Assembly (NCBI GenBank): GCA_949293065.1
Contig: CASFBV010000101.1
Span: 1-5,438 of the forward strand
DNA: 5,438 nucleotides
Direction of reading: 5' to 3'
Origin: an uncultured Mycoplasma sp.
GTDB lineage: Bacteria > Bacillota_I > Bacilli_A > Mycoplasmatales > Metamycoplasmataceae
The translations under genes were made by a program, and so were the position numbers. The first letter of the stretch is position 1; the number at the start of each line of letters is the position of its first letter. The notes under the pieces were generated by a model, which saw only the letters and a program-made list of their open reading frames with translations, made no database searches and had not been told where the DNA came from. Shown here piece by piece: positions 1 through 5,438 of the stretch.

Positions 1-3000
1 GTTAAAAATATATATGTCTAAGGGTAAAATTTCTCCTTCTGTTAAATTAAATTTAACCTCACCATTTTTTGTAGAAAGAATAACAGGGGATGGTTTGTAA
101 TGTGTGTCTGAATATATTTGTTGAGGTTTATTGTCTATTCCATAAATTCCTTTATAAATTAATATCTGATAAGCATAAGAAGCTTTAATTTTATATTCGC
201 CTGTTTTTGGTGCTACAAAATTAAATTTAATTCTTGTTCCTGTAGGAGGAATGACTTTTTCTGTTTTTCCATTTACACTAATATCATAATCTTTTTTAGT
301 ATAAGCTAAAATTCCTTGAGAAATATCTTCAACATCTGAATAAATTGCATTTGACTCATTTCTCATATATTCTAATCTTTTATCAAAACTTCAGTAACTT
401 TTTGTTGCATCTGGAAGTAAAAATACTGAAGCATTTGCAGCATTTGCAACTTGTCTTACTTTAACTTTTCATTTATATTGATCTACATAATTTGAAGGTC
501 TTCCTTTAAAGTTTTTATCAGGAATAATAGCAATGTCAAATTCATCAATTTTATCAATTGAATTTGCAGGTGGAGTATAAATTAATCTCTTGTTATTTTC
601 TGGATCTAATTCTAATGTTCCGCCTAATTTAGTAGTTGAATTAAATTTTAGTTGAGATCAACTAAATTGATAATTTGGATCATTTTCTAATCAATTAATA
701 CCTTTTTCAAAATCAAATGTATATTGTCTTCCTGCTGGAATTTGATAAGGAGCTGCTGTATCATTAGTATAATCAAAGTTTTTGGTTTTGTTATTATACA
801 TATAAATTCCTGAAGCATAGATATTTCCTATAAAATCAAATGATTTATAACTTTTATTTAAACGATCAATTTCTTGTTTTTGTCATTTTGTTGCAGAGTT
901 ATAATCTTTTGGTCATGTATGATCTGCAGATCATTTAGGTCAGCTTCCAAATTCTGGACATTGTCCGTCATCATGTCAAATTGGATAGTATTTTTGAAGA
1001 ACTGGTCAAAAATCTAATTGGAAATAATCTGAAAGCTCAAGAATTTCGTAGAATCCACCTTCTTTTTGAATTCATCCTTTTTTATTTGAATATTGATCTA
1101 CAATTCCTTCATAAGATCCATTATCTGTTGCAATGTCATGTTTTGCATAATTCACATAATTATATGTGCCAATCATAAATAAAATTAATCCATAAATTTG
1201 GTATTCATATTCTCCACCACTTTGAGCAGGTCTTCCATTCCCTGCAACTTTTTTACCATTAGCATTGTAATTATCATTTTTAATTCAATTAATTAAAGCA
1301 TACTCATTGGACATTCTAGTTCATTCACCAGTTGTATATTCACCAGTTGGATTATATAAATTTCTTCATCTAGTTGCATCTGAAAGAACAGAAAAACTAG
1401 CCATTGTTAATTGATTGGTTTCACCATGTGAATCTCCAATAAAAAAAGCAGCATTTTGTTGGAAGTTATGGTTAATTTCATGGAAATTTCCTCAGTTATT
1501 TTTAATTGTTCATTCATCATTTGTAATAAATGGTCTAGCTCAACTTAATGGACAAGATAAGGCATTACCCCCCCCATATGCAGCTCCTCCACCTCAGATA
1601 TCATCATTAAATCTAAAATTTAATTTTCTAATTGAATCTGATACATCTCTTGAAGCAAAATACTCACTTAAAAATAAGAAGTCATTTCATTTTTGAATAA
1701 TAGTTTTTGGATAAACAACATCTGTTAAACTAACTCATGCAATTTTATTCAATCCAGTAAATTGAACATTACCTGCACCGAATGGAAAATCAAATGACAT
1801 TTCTCCAACTGTTATTTCTCCATTTTTAACTTTATTCATTTGTTGATTTCAATCATCTTCTGTTGTAACTCCATGAAAGTATGAAAGCATTTCAACTGCG
1901 CCTACTACATTGAAATCATAATTAACGTTTGTCCCATATAAACTATTTGAATTCGGGGCTTTTAGATGTGAATCAAGAAATACTGAAATTGTTCCTCCAA
2001 ATGGAGTTCCAAATTCATAAGTGTATGTATCTGGATCAATGTCACTAATTTTAACTTGAAATTCAGAATAAATAAAAGGATATCTGTTTGAAATTCTACC
2101 TTTATCACTAGGTCCTTTATTGTCAAAATAACTTGAATTTAAAATGATTTTAAAATTATTAATTCCTTGCGCTTTCATCAAGTCATATGTTTCTTTTGAA
2201 AATTGTAATTTAACAACCTCACCAGCAGGAGCATATAATCCTAATGATGAAATACCTAAAATTGAAGAGTTTAAACTAAAATGTTTATCAACAGCTTTTT
2301 GATCATCACTTAATTGTAATTGATGAATTCCGTCAGCAGCAGGGTGCTTTTTAAGAGTTTTATTTTTAATTTCTGATCTTATTCATGTTGCATCTGAATA
2401 TTTTTTATCAATACCTGGAACTCTTTCTTCAAAAACTTTTTGTGATAAATTAATTTTATCTCCTGATGGTAAAGTTAAATAACCATTGTCTGATACATCA
2501 TCACCTTTTTCATTTTCATAATTATTATTTCAAGCTGGATATTTAAAACCATATTGTCCATATTGTTTAATTAAATCAGTTTCATAATATTCATTATTAA
2601 CTTGTCTTGGTACATTATAGTTTTCAATTTTAATTTCTATTTTATTAAATGAATTAATCTCTGGACTTTGACTTTGTACTAAATTTTTATTAACTTCTCC
2701 ATATTCATCTTCAATAGATTTTGTAAGTGTTATTTTTTGATCTATACCATTTAGTTTGAATGAAATATCAAGTTGATAAGGTAATGGTTGATTTACTTGA
2801 AGATTTGTAATGCTACTTTGTTTAAAATTAGGATAATTATCAAAAAGTTTTTGTTTGTTTTCAAAAAATCATTTTGATGTTATTTTTGCTTTAACATCAT
2901 CTAATGACATTTTTTCCATTCCTAAATCTTTTAAACTAAAATTAGTTTTCAATAGAGAAACAGGACCTGCAAATGAAGCATTAGGATTTGAAGGGTCTAT

Positions 3001-3141
3001 ATTGTTTTCATAATGATCTTCAGATGATGAAGATGATTTTGAACATGAACAAGATTGGCTAAATGCCGGAACAAATAAAGCAACTGCTGTTGCACTTAAT
3101 AATCCTCCTAAACCTAGTCAAGTAGATTTTTTGATTTTCAT
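1..3141 (-). CDS. M60-family zinc metallopeptidase, putative surface lipoprotein (3' end outside window)
   Basis: Probable cell-surface protease of the M60 (enhancin-like, mucin-cleaving) family; known members use zinc to cut host glycoproteins. The frame is open from the ATG at 3141 to the left edge (1047 codons visible) when TGA is read as Trp; its first TGA is codon 8. Residues 1-30 form a signal peptide (MKIKK, hydrophobic core, SQS) before Cys31 and a Ser-rich linker; the lipobox is off-consensus at -3. Residues about 45-295 are unrecognised. The M60 domain runs from about 295 to 775: GLYAPAGE at 301-308, a later FGTPFGG, then HEINH at 554-558 and Glu574, giving the family pattern HEXXH plus a Glu 16 residues on. 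An Ig-like stretch (about 796-900, with GGTLELD and YTPP) and a PA14-like stretch (about 955 on) follow, perhaps for glycan binding. The start has a good SD (AGAAAGG, 3154-3148, 6 nt spacing). A run of eight G lies at codons 523-525. M60 assignment is confident; the substrate is inferred. Confidence 0.88.
1568..1575 (-). repeat. G8 homopolymer in M60 peptidase coding sequence
   Basis: Eight consecutive C on the plus strand, read as GGG GGG GG(T) for Gly523-Gly525 of the peptidase. It is by far the longest G/C run in this AT-rich window. Nearby glycines of the same gene (the WGGG motif five codons upstream) use GGT and GGA, so the tract is not forced by the protein sequence. Adding one G puts TAA directly after the third GGG; removing one G gives a TAA eight codons after the second GGG. 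Both stops precede HEINH (554-558). As written here the gene is in frame (ON). Confidence 0.85.
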
Positions 3142-3147
3142 ATTAAA

Positions 3148-3154
3148 CCTTTCT
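3148..3154 (-). promoter_or_regulatory. Ribosome binding site of the M60 lipoprotein, overlapping the stop of the small upstream gene
   Basis: AGAAAGG on the minus strand ends 6 nt before the ATG at 3141. Its first two bases are the last two of the TAG (3155-3153) that ends the 52-residue Cys-rich protein, so the two genes are arranged for translational coupling. This site fixes the lipoprotein start. Confidence 0.8.
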
Positions 3155-3311
3155 AATTGTCTTTATTTCTTTCTAACATTTTCTTTAATGATTGTTTAGC
3201 TGCTTCTGATAATTCGCATCCACATTCATCATTGCAAACATGATCTGAACATGCTTCACATTCATAAATTTCATTAGAATCTTTTTTATACAATTTCTTA
3301 TTATCTTTCAT
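3153..3311 (-). CDS. Small cysteine-rich protein, 52 residues, unknown function
   Basis: I do not recognise a family. The ATG at 3311 opens a 52-codon frame ending in TAG, with no TGA codons. The protein is hydrophilic, with no signal peptide or membrane segment, so it should be cytoplasmic. The N-terminus is Lys-rich. The centre carries five cysteines and a histidine in 15 residues: C18, C21, H24, C26, C30 and C32 (CEAC, CNDEC, CGC), a spacing that would suit a small metal site or redox role. The C-terminus (about 34-52) is a likely charged helix. It is the first gene after the cysS terminator, and its stop overlaps the SD of the M60 peptidase 11 nt downstream, so the two are almost surely co-transcribed. 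No clear SD precedes the ATG; an in-frame GTG lies two codons upstream. Its reality rests on the operon fit and the non-random Cys pattern. Confidence 0.66.
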   Translation of the reverse strand: MKDNKKLYKKDSNEIYECEACSDHVCNDECGCELSEAAKQSLKKMLERNKDN

Positions 3312-3337
3312 ATACACTATTATTTTATTAAATTAAA

Positions 3338-3366
3338 AGTATATTCTTTTAAAATAATAAAATAAA
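3338..3366 (-). promoter_or_regulatory. Candidate promoter of the Cys-rich protein / M60 peptidase operon
   Basis: Minus-strand TATACT (3343-3338) is a fair -10 box. Seventeen bases upstream is only a weak T-rich -35 (TTTATT, 3366-3361), as is common in Mollicutes. The expected start near 3331 gives a leader of about 20 nt. A competing -10, TAAAAT at 3327-3322, would give a nearly leaderless message. A promoter is needed here because a strong terminator lies just upstream. Confidence 0.4.
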
Positions 3367-3384
3367 TTTTAAGAGTACTTAAAA
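3367..3384. repeat. Perfect inverted repeat upstream of the M60 operon promoter
   Basis: TTTTAAG and CTTAAAA are separated by AGTA: a 7-bp perfect inverted repeat with a 4-base spacer. It sits between the cysS terminator and the weak -35 region of the next operon. It could be an operator for a dimeric regulator, or simply AT-rich symmetry; its stem is too AU-rich to be a strong RNA hairpin. Confidence 0.35.
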
Positions 3385-3385
3385 C

Positions 3386-3410
3386 AAAAAAGGCAATTTT
3401 TGCCTTTTTT
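3386..3410 (-). terminator. Intrinsic terminator of the coiled-coil/cysS operon
   Basis: Fully paired 11-bp stem with a 3-base loop, built on GGC/GCC and flanked by six A and six T. In the minus-strand transcript it lies 15 nt past the cysS stop and ends in a U-tract. The A/T flanks make it symmetric, so it could also stop plus-strand transcription. Confidence 0.9.
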
Positions 3411-3424
3411 ATTCATCTATACTT

Positions 3425-4663
3425 TTAAATTAATTCTTTTTCCATTAATATTTGTCTAAGTTGATCAGCTTTTTTATAATTTTTATTATTAATTTCTTGT
3501 TTTCATTCTTCATATATTTCTATATATTCAGTATCAATAGATATATTTGTAATAGTGAAACCTAAAAATGAAATTAAATCAAATATTTTAATAGCAATAT
3601 CATTTTCTTTTTTTGAATTAAATTCTTTAATCAATTCATTTAATTTTTTATATATATTTGAAAATTTTGCCTTCGATAAATCTTCAATAATTGAATTATC
3701 AACTTTTGTTGTTTTTTTAATAGTTAATTTATTTAATAGAACATAATTAACAATTTTTTTAATTTGATTATTCTTTTTAATTAATGATTCCATTAATTCA
3801 TCACTTAATTCTATTGTTGATTTGATAGAAGATGAAAGAATTAGCAATCTAAATAAATCTGCTGCATTTGTTGAGCTATTATATTTATGTAAAAATTCAT
3901 CTGTAAATAATATGTTTCCTAATGATTTAGACATTTTTTGATTTTTATAGTTAATAATTCCTACATGCAATCATTCTTTGGTTATTGGATTATTTGTTAG
4001 AGCTCTGAATTGAGCATTTTCATTTTCGTGATGTGGAAATTTTAAATCAATCCCACCACCATGAATTAACAATGATTCTTCTTTTGTATTTTCGTATATA
4101 AATGCGGCACATTCTGTATGTCATCCAGGTCTTCCTTGTCCTAATGAAGTATTTCAAGTTTTACCTTCTGATTTGTTTTTTCATAGAGCAAAATCGAAAG
4201 CATTTTCTTTATCTTTATTATCATCTTCTGATTTAAGATTATCTAAATCATTTTTTGATACTTCCCCATATTCTTTTAATTTTGATGTTTTAAAATAGTA
4301 TGATCCATTTGATTCATACACATAATTTTTATCTTTTAAACTATTAATAAAGTTTTCTATCAATTTTATTTTTTCAGAAACTTTTGGCATTATATCAATA
4401 GTTTCAATATTAAATTCTTTAAGCATTTGCTTGTAAAACTCAAAATACTTAGATGATATTTCTTCTTCATCAATTCTTTCTTTTTGAGCTTGTGCTATTA
4501 TTTTGTCATCTATGTCAGTTATGTTGTGAATGAAATAAATATTATTGTTTAAAAACTTCATACCTCTTAAAATTAGATCAAAAGTAACTATTGGCCTCAT
4601 ATTTCCAATATGAACTTTGTTGTATACAGTTGGACCACATAAGTAAATATATTGCCTTTTCAT
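3425..4663 (-). CDS. cysS: Cysteinyl-tRNA synthetase (short mycoplasma form)
   Basis: Class I aminoacyl-tRNA synthetase that activates cysteine with ATP and charges tRNA-Cys in the cytoplasm. From the ATG at 4663 it is 412 residues. Seen in order: CGPTVYN (9-15), HIGN as the HIGH motif (18-21), [14 protein letters not shown] (W161), GRPGWHTEC (177-185), [14 protein letters not shown] (202-215) and KMSKS (243-247). The zinc ligands of the E. coli enzyme map to C9, C185, H211 and E215. Trp161, 170, 181 and 231 are encoded by TGA. The C-terminus stops at [14 protein letters not shown], lacking the usual short tail seen in the 461-residue E. coli protein. The start is uncertain: the ATG lies 4 nt after the upstream stop without a nearby SD, suggesting reinitiation. 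A TTG at 4705, inside the upstream gene in another frame, would add 14 residues (NHYIGKKLIKNNF after the initiator) and an N-terminus nearer the usual length. It shares the promoter at 5091-5120. Confidence 0.95.
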
Positions 4664-4667
4664 AAAA

Positions 4668-5021
4668 TTATTTTTTATTAACTTCTTCCCAATGTAATGA
4701 TTCAAGAAAATCTAGCCTCTCATCCACTTTCTTATTATGTTCTTCTTGTTTATTATTAAATGTTTCTTGCTTTTTATTAAACTCTTTTTGTTCATCAATA
4801 AATTGATTAACTTTTTTATTTTGTTCTTTTTGTTCCTTAATAAATTCAAGTACAATTTGCTCAAAACTTTGTTTCTTCATATCTTTCATTGTACCAATTG
4901 TTACAATTTTTACTTCATTATTTTCTAAATATTCAATAGTCGATAATTTTATTTGGATTATTCTAATTAATTTTTGCAGTTCAGTTTTATTGATTTTATG
5001 TGTGTTTTTATCTTTGTTCAT
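4668..5021 (-). CDS. Heptad-repeat coiled-coil protein, 117 residues, lead gene of the cysS operon
   Basis: Unknown function; the layout recalls the DUF16-type coiled-coil families of mycoplasmas, though I cannot assign it. The ATG at 5021 is chosen over longer in-frame starts because of its strong SD (AAGGAG, 4 nt before the ATG). Residues 1-33 are basic and helical. Residues 34-57 (NNEVKIVTIG, MKDMKKQ) match the second copy almost exactly. Residues 58-113 form eight uninterrupted seven-residue units (LEFIKEQ, KEQNKKV, NQFIDEQ, KEFNKKQ, ETFNNKQ, EEHNKKV, DERLDFL, ESLHWEE), predicting a polar-core coiled coil and oligomerisation. There is no signal peptide or membrane segment. The gene has its own promoter, and its stop lies 4 nt before the cysS ATG, making it the leader cistron of an essential gene. 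A shorter, 5'-truncated paralogue lies just upstream. Confidence 0.82.
   Translation of the reverse strand: MNKDKNTHKINKTELQKLIRIIQIKLSTIEYLENNEVKIVTIGTMKDMKKQSFEQIVLEFIKEQKEQNKKVNQFIDEQKEFNKKQETFNNKQEEHNKKVDERLDFLESLHWEEVNKK
4683..4850 (-). repeat. Eight tandem 21-bp units encoding coiled-coil heptads
   Basis: Residues 58-113 of the coiled-coil protein are encoded by eight degenerate 21-bp units, most with a KKQ/KKV or EQ ending. The paralogue at 5155-5355 has only five such units, so the two differ by three units (63 bp). This is consistent with unit gain or loss by slippage or unequal recombination. Confidence 0.75.
4868..4924. repeat. 57-bp direct repeat, copy A (identical to 5295-5351)
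   Basis: Fifty-seven bases here are identical to 5295-5351 in the same orientation. They encode the NEVKIVTIGTMKDMKKQ part of the coiled-coil family. Lower-level similarity continues on the left through the heptad region to the C-terminus. Confidence 0.92.
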
Positions 5022-5023
5022 TT

Positions 5024-5031
5024 CACTCCTT
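5024..5031 (-). promoter_or_regulatory. Strong Shine-Dalgarno of the coiled-coil gene
   Basis: AAGGAGTG on the minus strand ends two bases before the ATG at 5021 (AAGGAG core to ATG spacing 4 nt). It is the best ribosome binding site in this operon and decides the start against in-frame codons further upstream (up to 5102), which would overlap the promoter. Confidence 0.8.
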
Positions 5032-5050
5032 TTCATTGAATTTTTAGAAT

Positions 5051-5074
5051 AAAAAAATGGAAATCTATTCCCAT
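5051..5074 (-). terminator. Terminator-like hairpin in the leader of the coiled-coil/cysS operon
   Basis: On the minus strand ATGGGAATAGATTTCCAT (5074-5057) folds as a 7-bp stem with one G-U pair and a TAGA loop, and is followed at once by six T. It lies about 10-30 nt after the expected transcription start, between the promoter and the SD. It could be a weak attenuator or a 5' stabilising hairpin; its closeness to the start site argues against efficient termination. No T-box features, typical of Firmicute cysS leaders, are visible. Confidence 0.45.
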
Positions 5075-5090
5075 CTCTCATCCTAATTTT

Positions 5091-5120
5091 ATTATACCAC
5101 AATTCCTAAAATTTACCCAA
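5091..5120 (-). promoter_or_regulatory. Promoter of the coiled-coil/cysS operon
   Basis: The minus strand shows a consensus -10 TATAAT (5096-5091) with the extended -10 TGG just upstream, and TTGGGT as -35 (5120-5115) at 18-base spacing. The start is expected near 5084, giving a leader of about 63 nt. It is the clearest promoter in the window and the only evident one for cysS. Confidence 0.78.
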
Positions 5121-5154
5121 AGATTGCTATAAAGTTGGTATTTCGAAGTAGTTT

Positions 5155-5355
5155 TTATTTATTTTTGTTTATCTCTTCTCTATGCAATGATTCGAGGAAG
5201 CCAAGCCTCTCATCAACTTTTTTGTTATGTTCTTCTTGTTTTTTATTATGCTCTTCTTGCTTCTTGATAAATTCAAGTACGATTTGTTCAAAAGTTTGTT
5301 TCTTCATATCTTTCATTGTACCAATTGTTACAATTTTTACTTCATTATTTTTAAA
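5155..5355 (-). pseudogene. 5'-truncated copy of the coiled-coil gene
   Basis: A second copy of the family at 4668-5021. Homology starts at the NNEVKIVTIG segment (about 5355) and runs to a TAA at 5157-5155. The first 33 residues of the intact copy are absent, and an in-frame TAA lies three codons before that segment. The longest ATG-initiated frame (5316) gives 53 residues: MKDMKKQTFEQIV, then LEFIKKQ, EEHNKKQ, EEHNKKV, DERLGFL, ESLHREE and INKNK. No SD precedes that ATG. The remaining frame is fully open and shows conservative differences from the intact copy, so decay is recent or a short peptide is still made. It sits between the terminator at 5382-5407 and the promoter at 5091-5120, and probably has no promoter of its own. 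Confidence 0.7.
5295..5351. repeat. 57-bp direct repeat, copy B (identical to 4868-4924)
   Basis: Partner of 4868-4924, with the same orientation and no mismatches. Recombination between the two copies would delete 427 bp, including the promoter of the cysS operon and the start of the intact coiled-coil gene. Confidence 0.92.
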
Positions 5356-5381
5356 AAGTTACCAAAATAAATACCAATAAT

Positions 5382-5407
5382 AAAAAACCAGGAATTTCTC
5401 CCTGGTT
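5382..5407 (-). terminator. Intrinsic terminator of a gene beyond the right edge
   Basis: On the minus strand AACCAGG and CCTGGTT form a 7-bp GC-containing stem with an 8-base loop, followed by a run of T. This should end a transcript entering from the right. The remaining 31 bases to the edge (5408-5438) hold no recognisable gene end. Confidence 0.82.
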
Positions 5408-5438
5408 GTCCTTGTAAAATTAATTTAACCCATAATAA

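Noticed and set aside
981..1178. Plus-strand open frame of 65 codons
   Set aside because: Lies wholly inside the M60 peptidase on the opposite strand, has no SD and a composition typical of antisense reading.
1415..1696. Plus-strand open frame of 93 codons containing PPP runs
   Set aside because: It is the antisense of the glycine-rich and catalytic part of the M60 domain; the prolines are the complement of GGG/GGA glycine codons.
1849..2181. Separate 110-residue minus-strand gene
   Set aside because: It is an internal piece of the M60 peptidase, bounded on one side by an internal Met and on the other by a TGA that codes Trp in this organism.
3153..3341. tRNA or structured RNA in the gap between cysS and the lipoprotein
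   Set aside because: No cloverleaf or strong GC stems; the gap is explained by a small ORF and an AT-rich promoter region.
3503..4705. cysS split by stop codons into two genes or a pseudogene
   Set aside because: The apparent stops are TGA codons at tryptophans conserved in CysRS; with code 4 the frame is intact and all catalytic and zinc residues are present.
4683..4850. CRISPR array, suggested by regularly spaced repeats
   Set aside because: The units are contiguous 21-bp codon-phased repeats with no spacers, and they encode coiled-coil heptads.
4737..4928. Plus-strand 63-residue hydrophobic protein, apparently a membrane peptide
   Set aside because: Phe/Leu-rich antisense of Lys/Glu/Asn-rich coiled-coil codons; no SD or promoter.
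5135..5380. Plus-strand 81-residue Ser/Cys-rich frame
   Set aside because: Antisense of the truncated coiled-coil copy; its repeats mirror the heptad units.

Overview
The window is very AT-rich and comes from a Mollicute that reads UGA as tryptophan (genetic code 4). The direct proof is in the cysteinyl-tRNA synthetase gene: tryptophans conserved across the whole enzyme family (the W of GRPGWHTEC and of DFALWK) are encoded by TGA, as are many residues of the large lipoprotein. Under the standard code both genes fall apart into fragments. The short CysRS (about 412 residues, starting almost directly at [10 protein letters not shown]) looks like those of host-associated mycoplasmas, but I cannot name a genus from sequence alone.

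All genes lie on the minus strand, so transcription runs from right to left. From the right edge: (1) an intrinsic terminator (5382-5407) closes a gene outside the window. (2) A 5'-truncated coiled-coil gene copy follows (5155-5355). (3) A strong extended -10 promoter (5091-5120) and a leader containing a terminator-like hairpin precede an intact paralogue, a 117-residue coiled-coil protein (4668-5021). (4) cysS (3425-4663) starts 4 nt after that gene's stop codon and seems to depend on it for transcription and perhaps translation. (5) A perfect intrinsic terminator (3386-3410) ends this operon. (6) A second unit begins with a 52-residue cysteine-rich protein (3153-3311), whose stop codon overlaps the Shine-Dalgarno of (7) a very large surface protein (3141 down to the left edge, at least 1047 residues, 3' end outside the window). 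This last is an M60-family zinc metallopeptidase with a signal peptide, an HEINH motif, an Ig-like region and a PA14-like region.

The most interesting signal is a run of eight G in the peptidase gene, just upstream of the catalytic motif. Gain or loss of one base gives a stop codon within about eight codons, before the HEXXH site. In a Mollicute this is a plausible on/off phase-variation switch for a secreted host-glycoprotein protease. Second is the duplicated heptad-repeat gene family at the 5' end of cysS. The two copies share a 57-nt identical block and differ in heptad number, and one copy now supplies the promoter and leader cistron of an essential tRNA synthetase gene.
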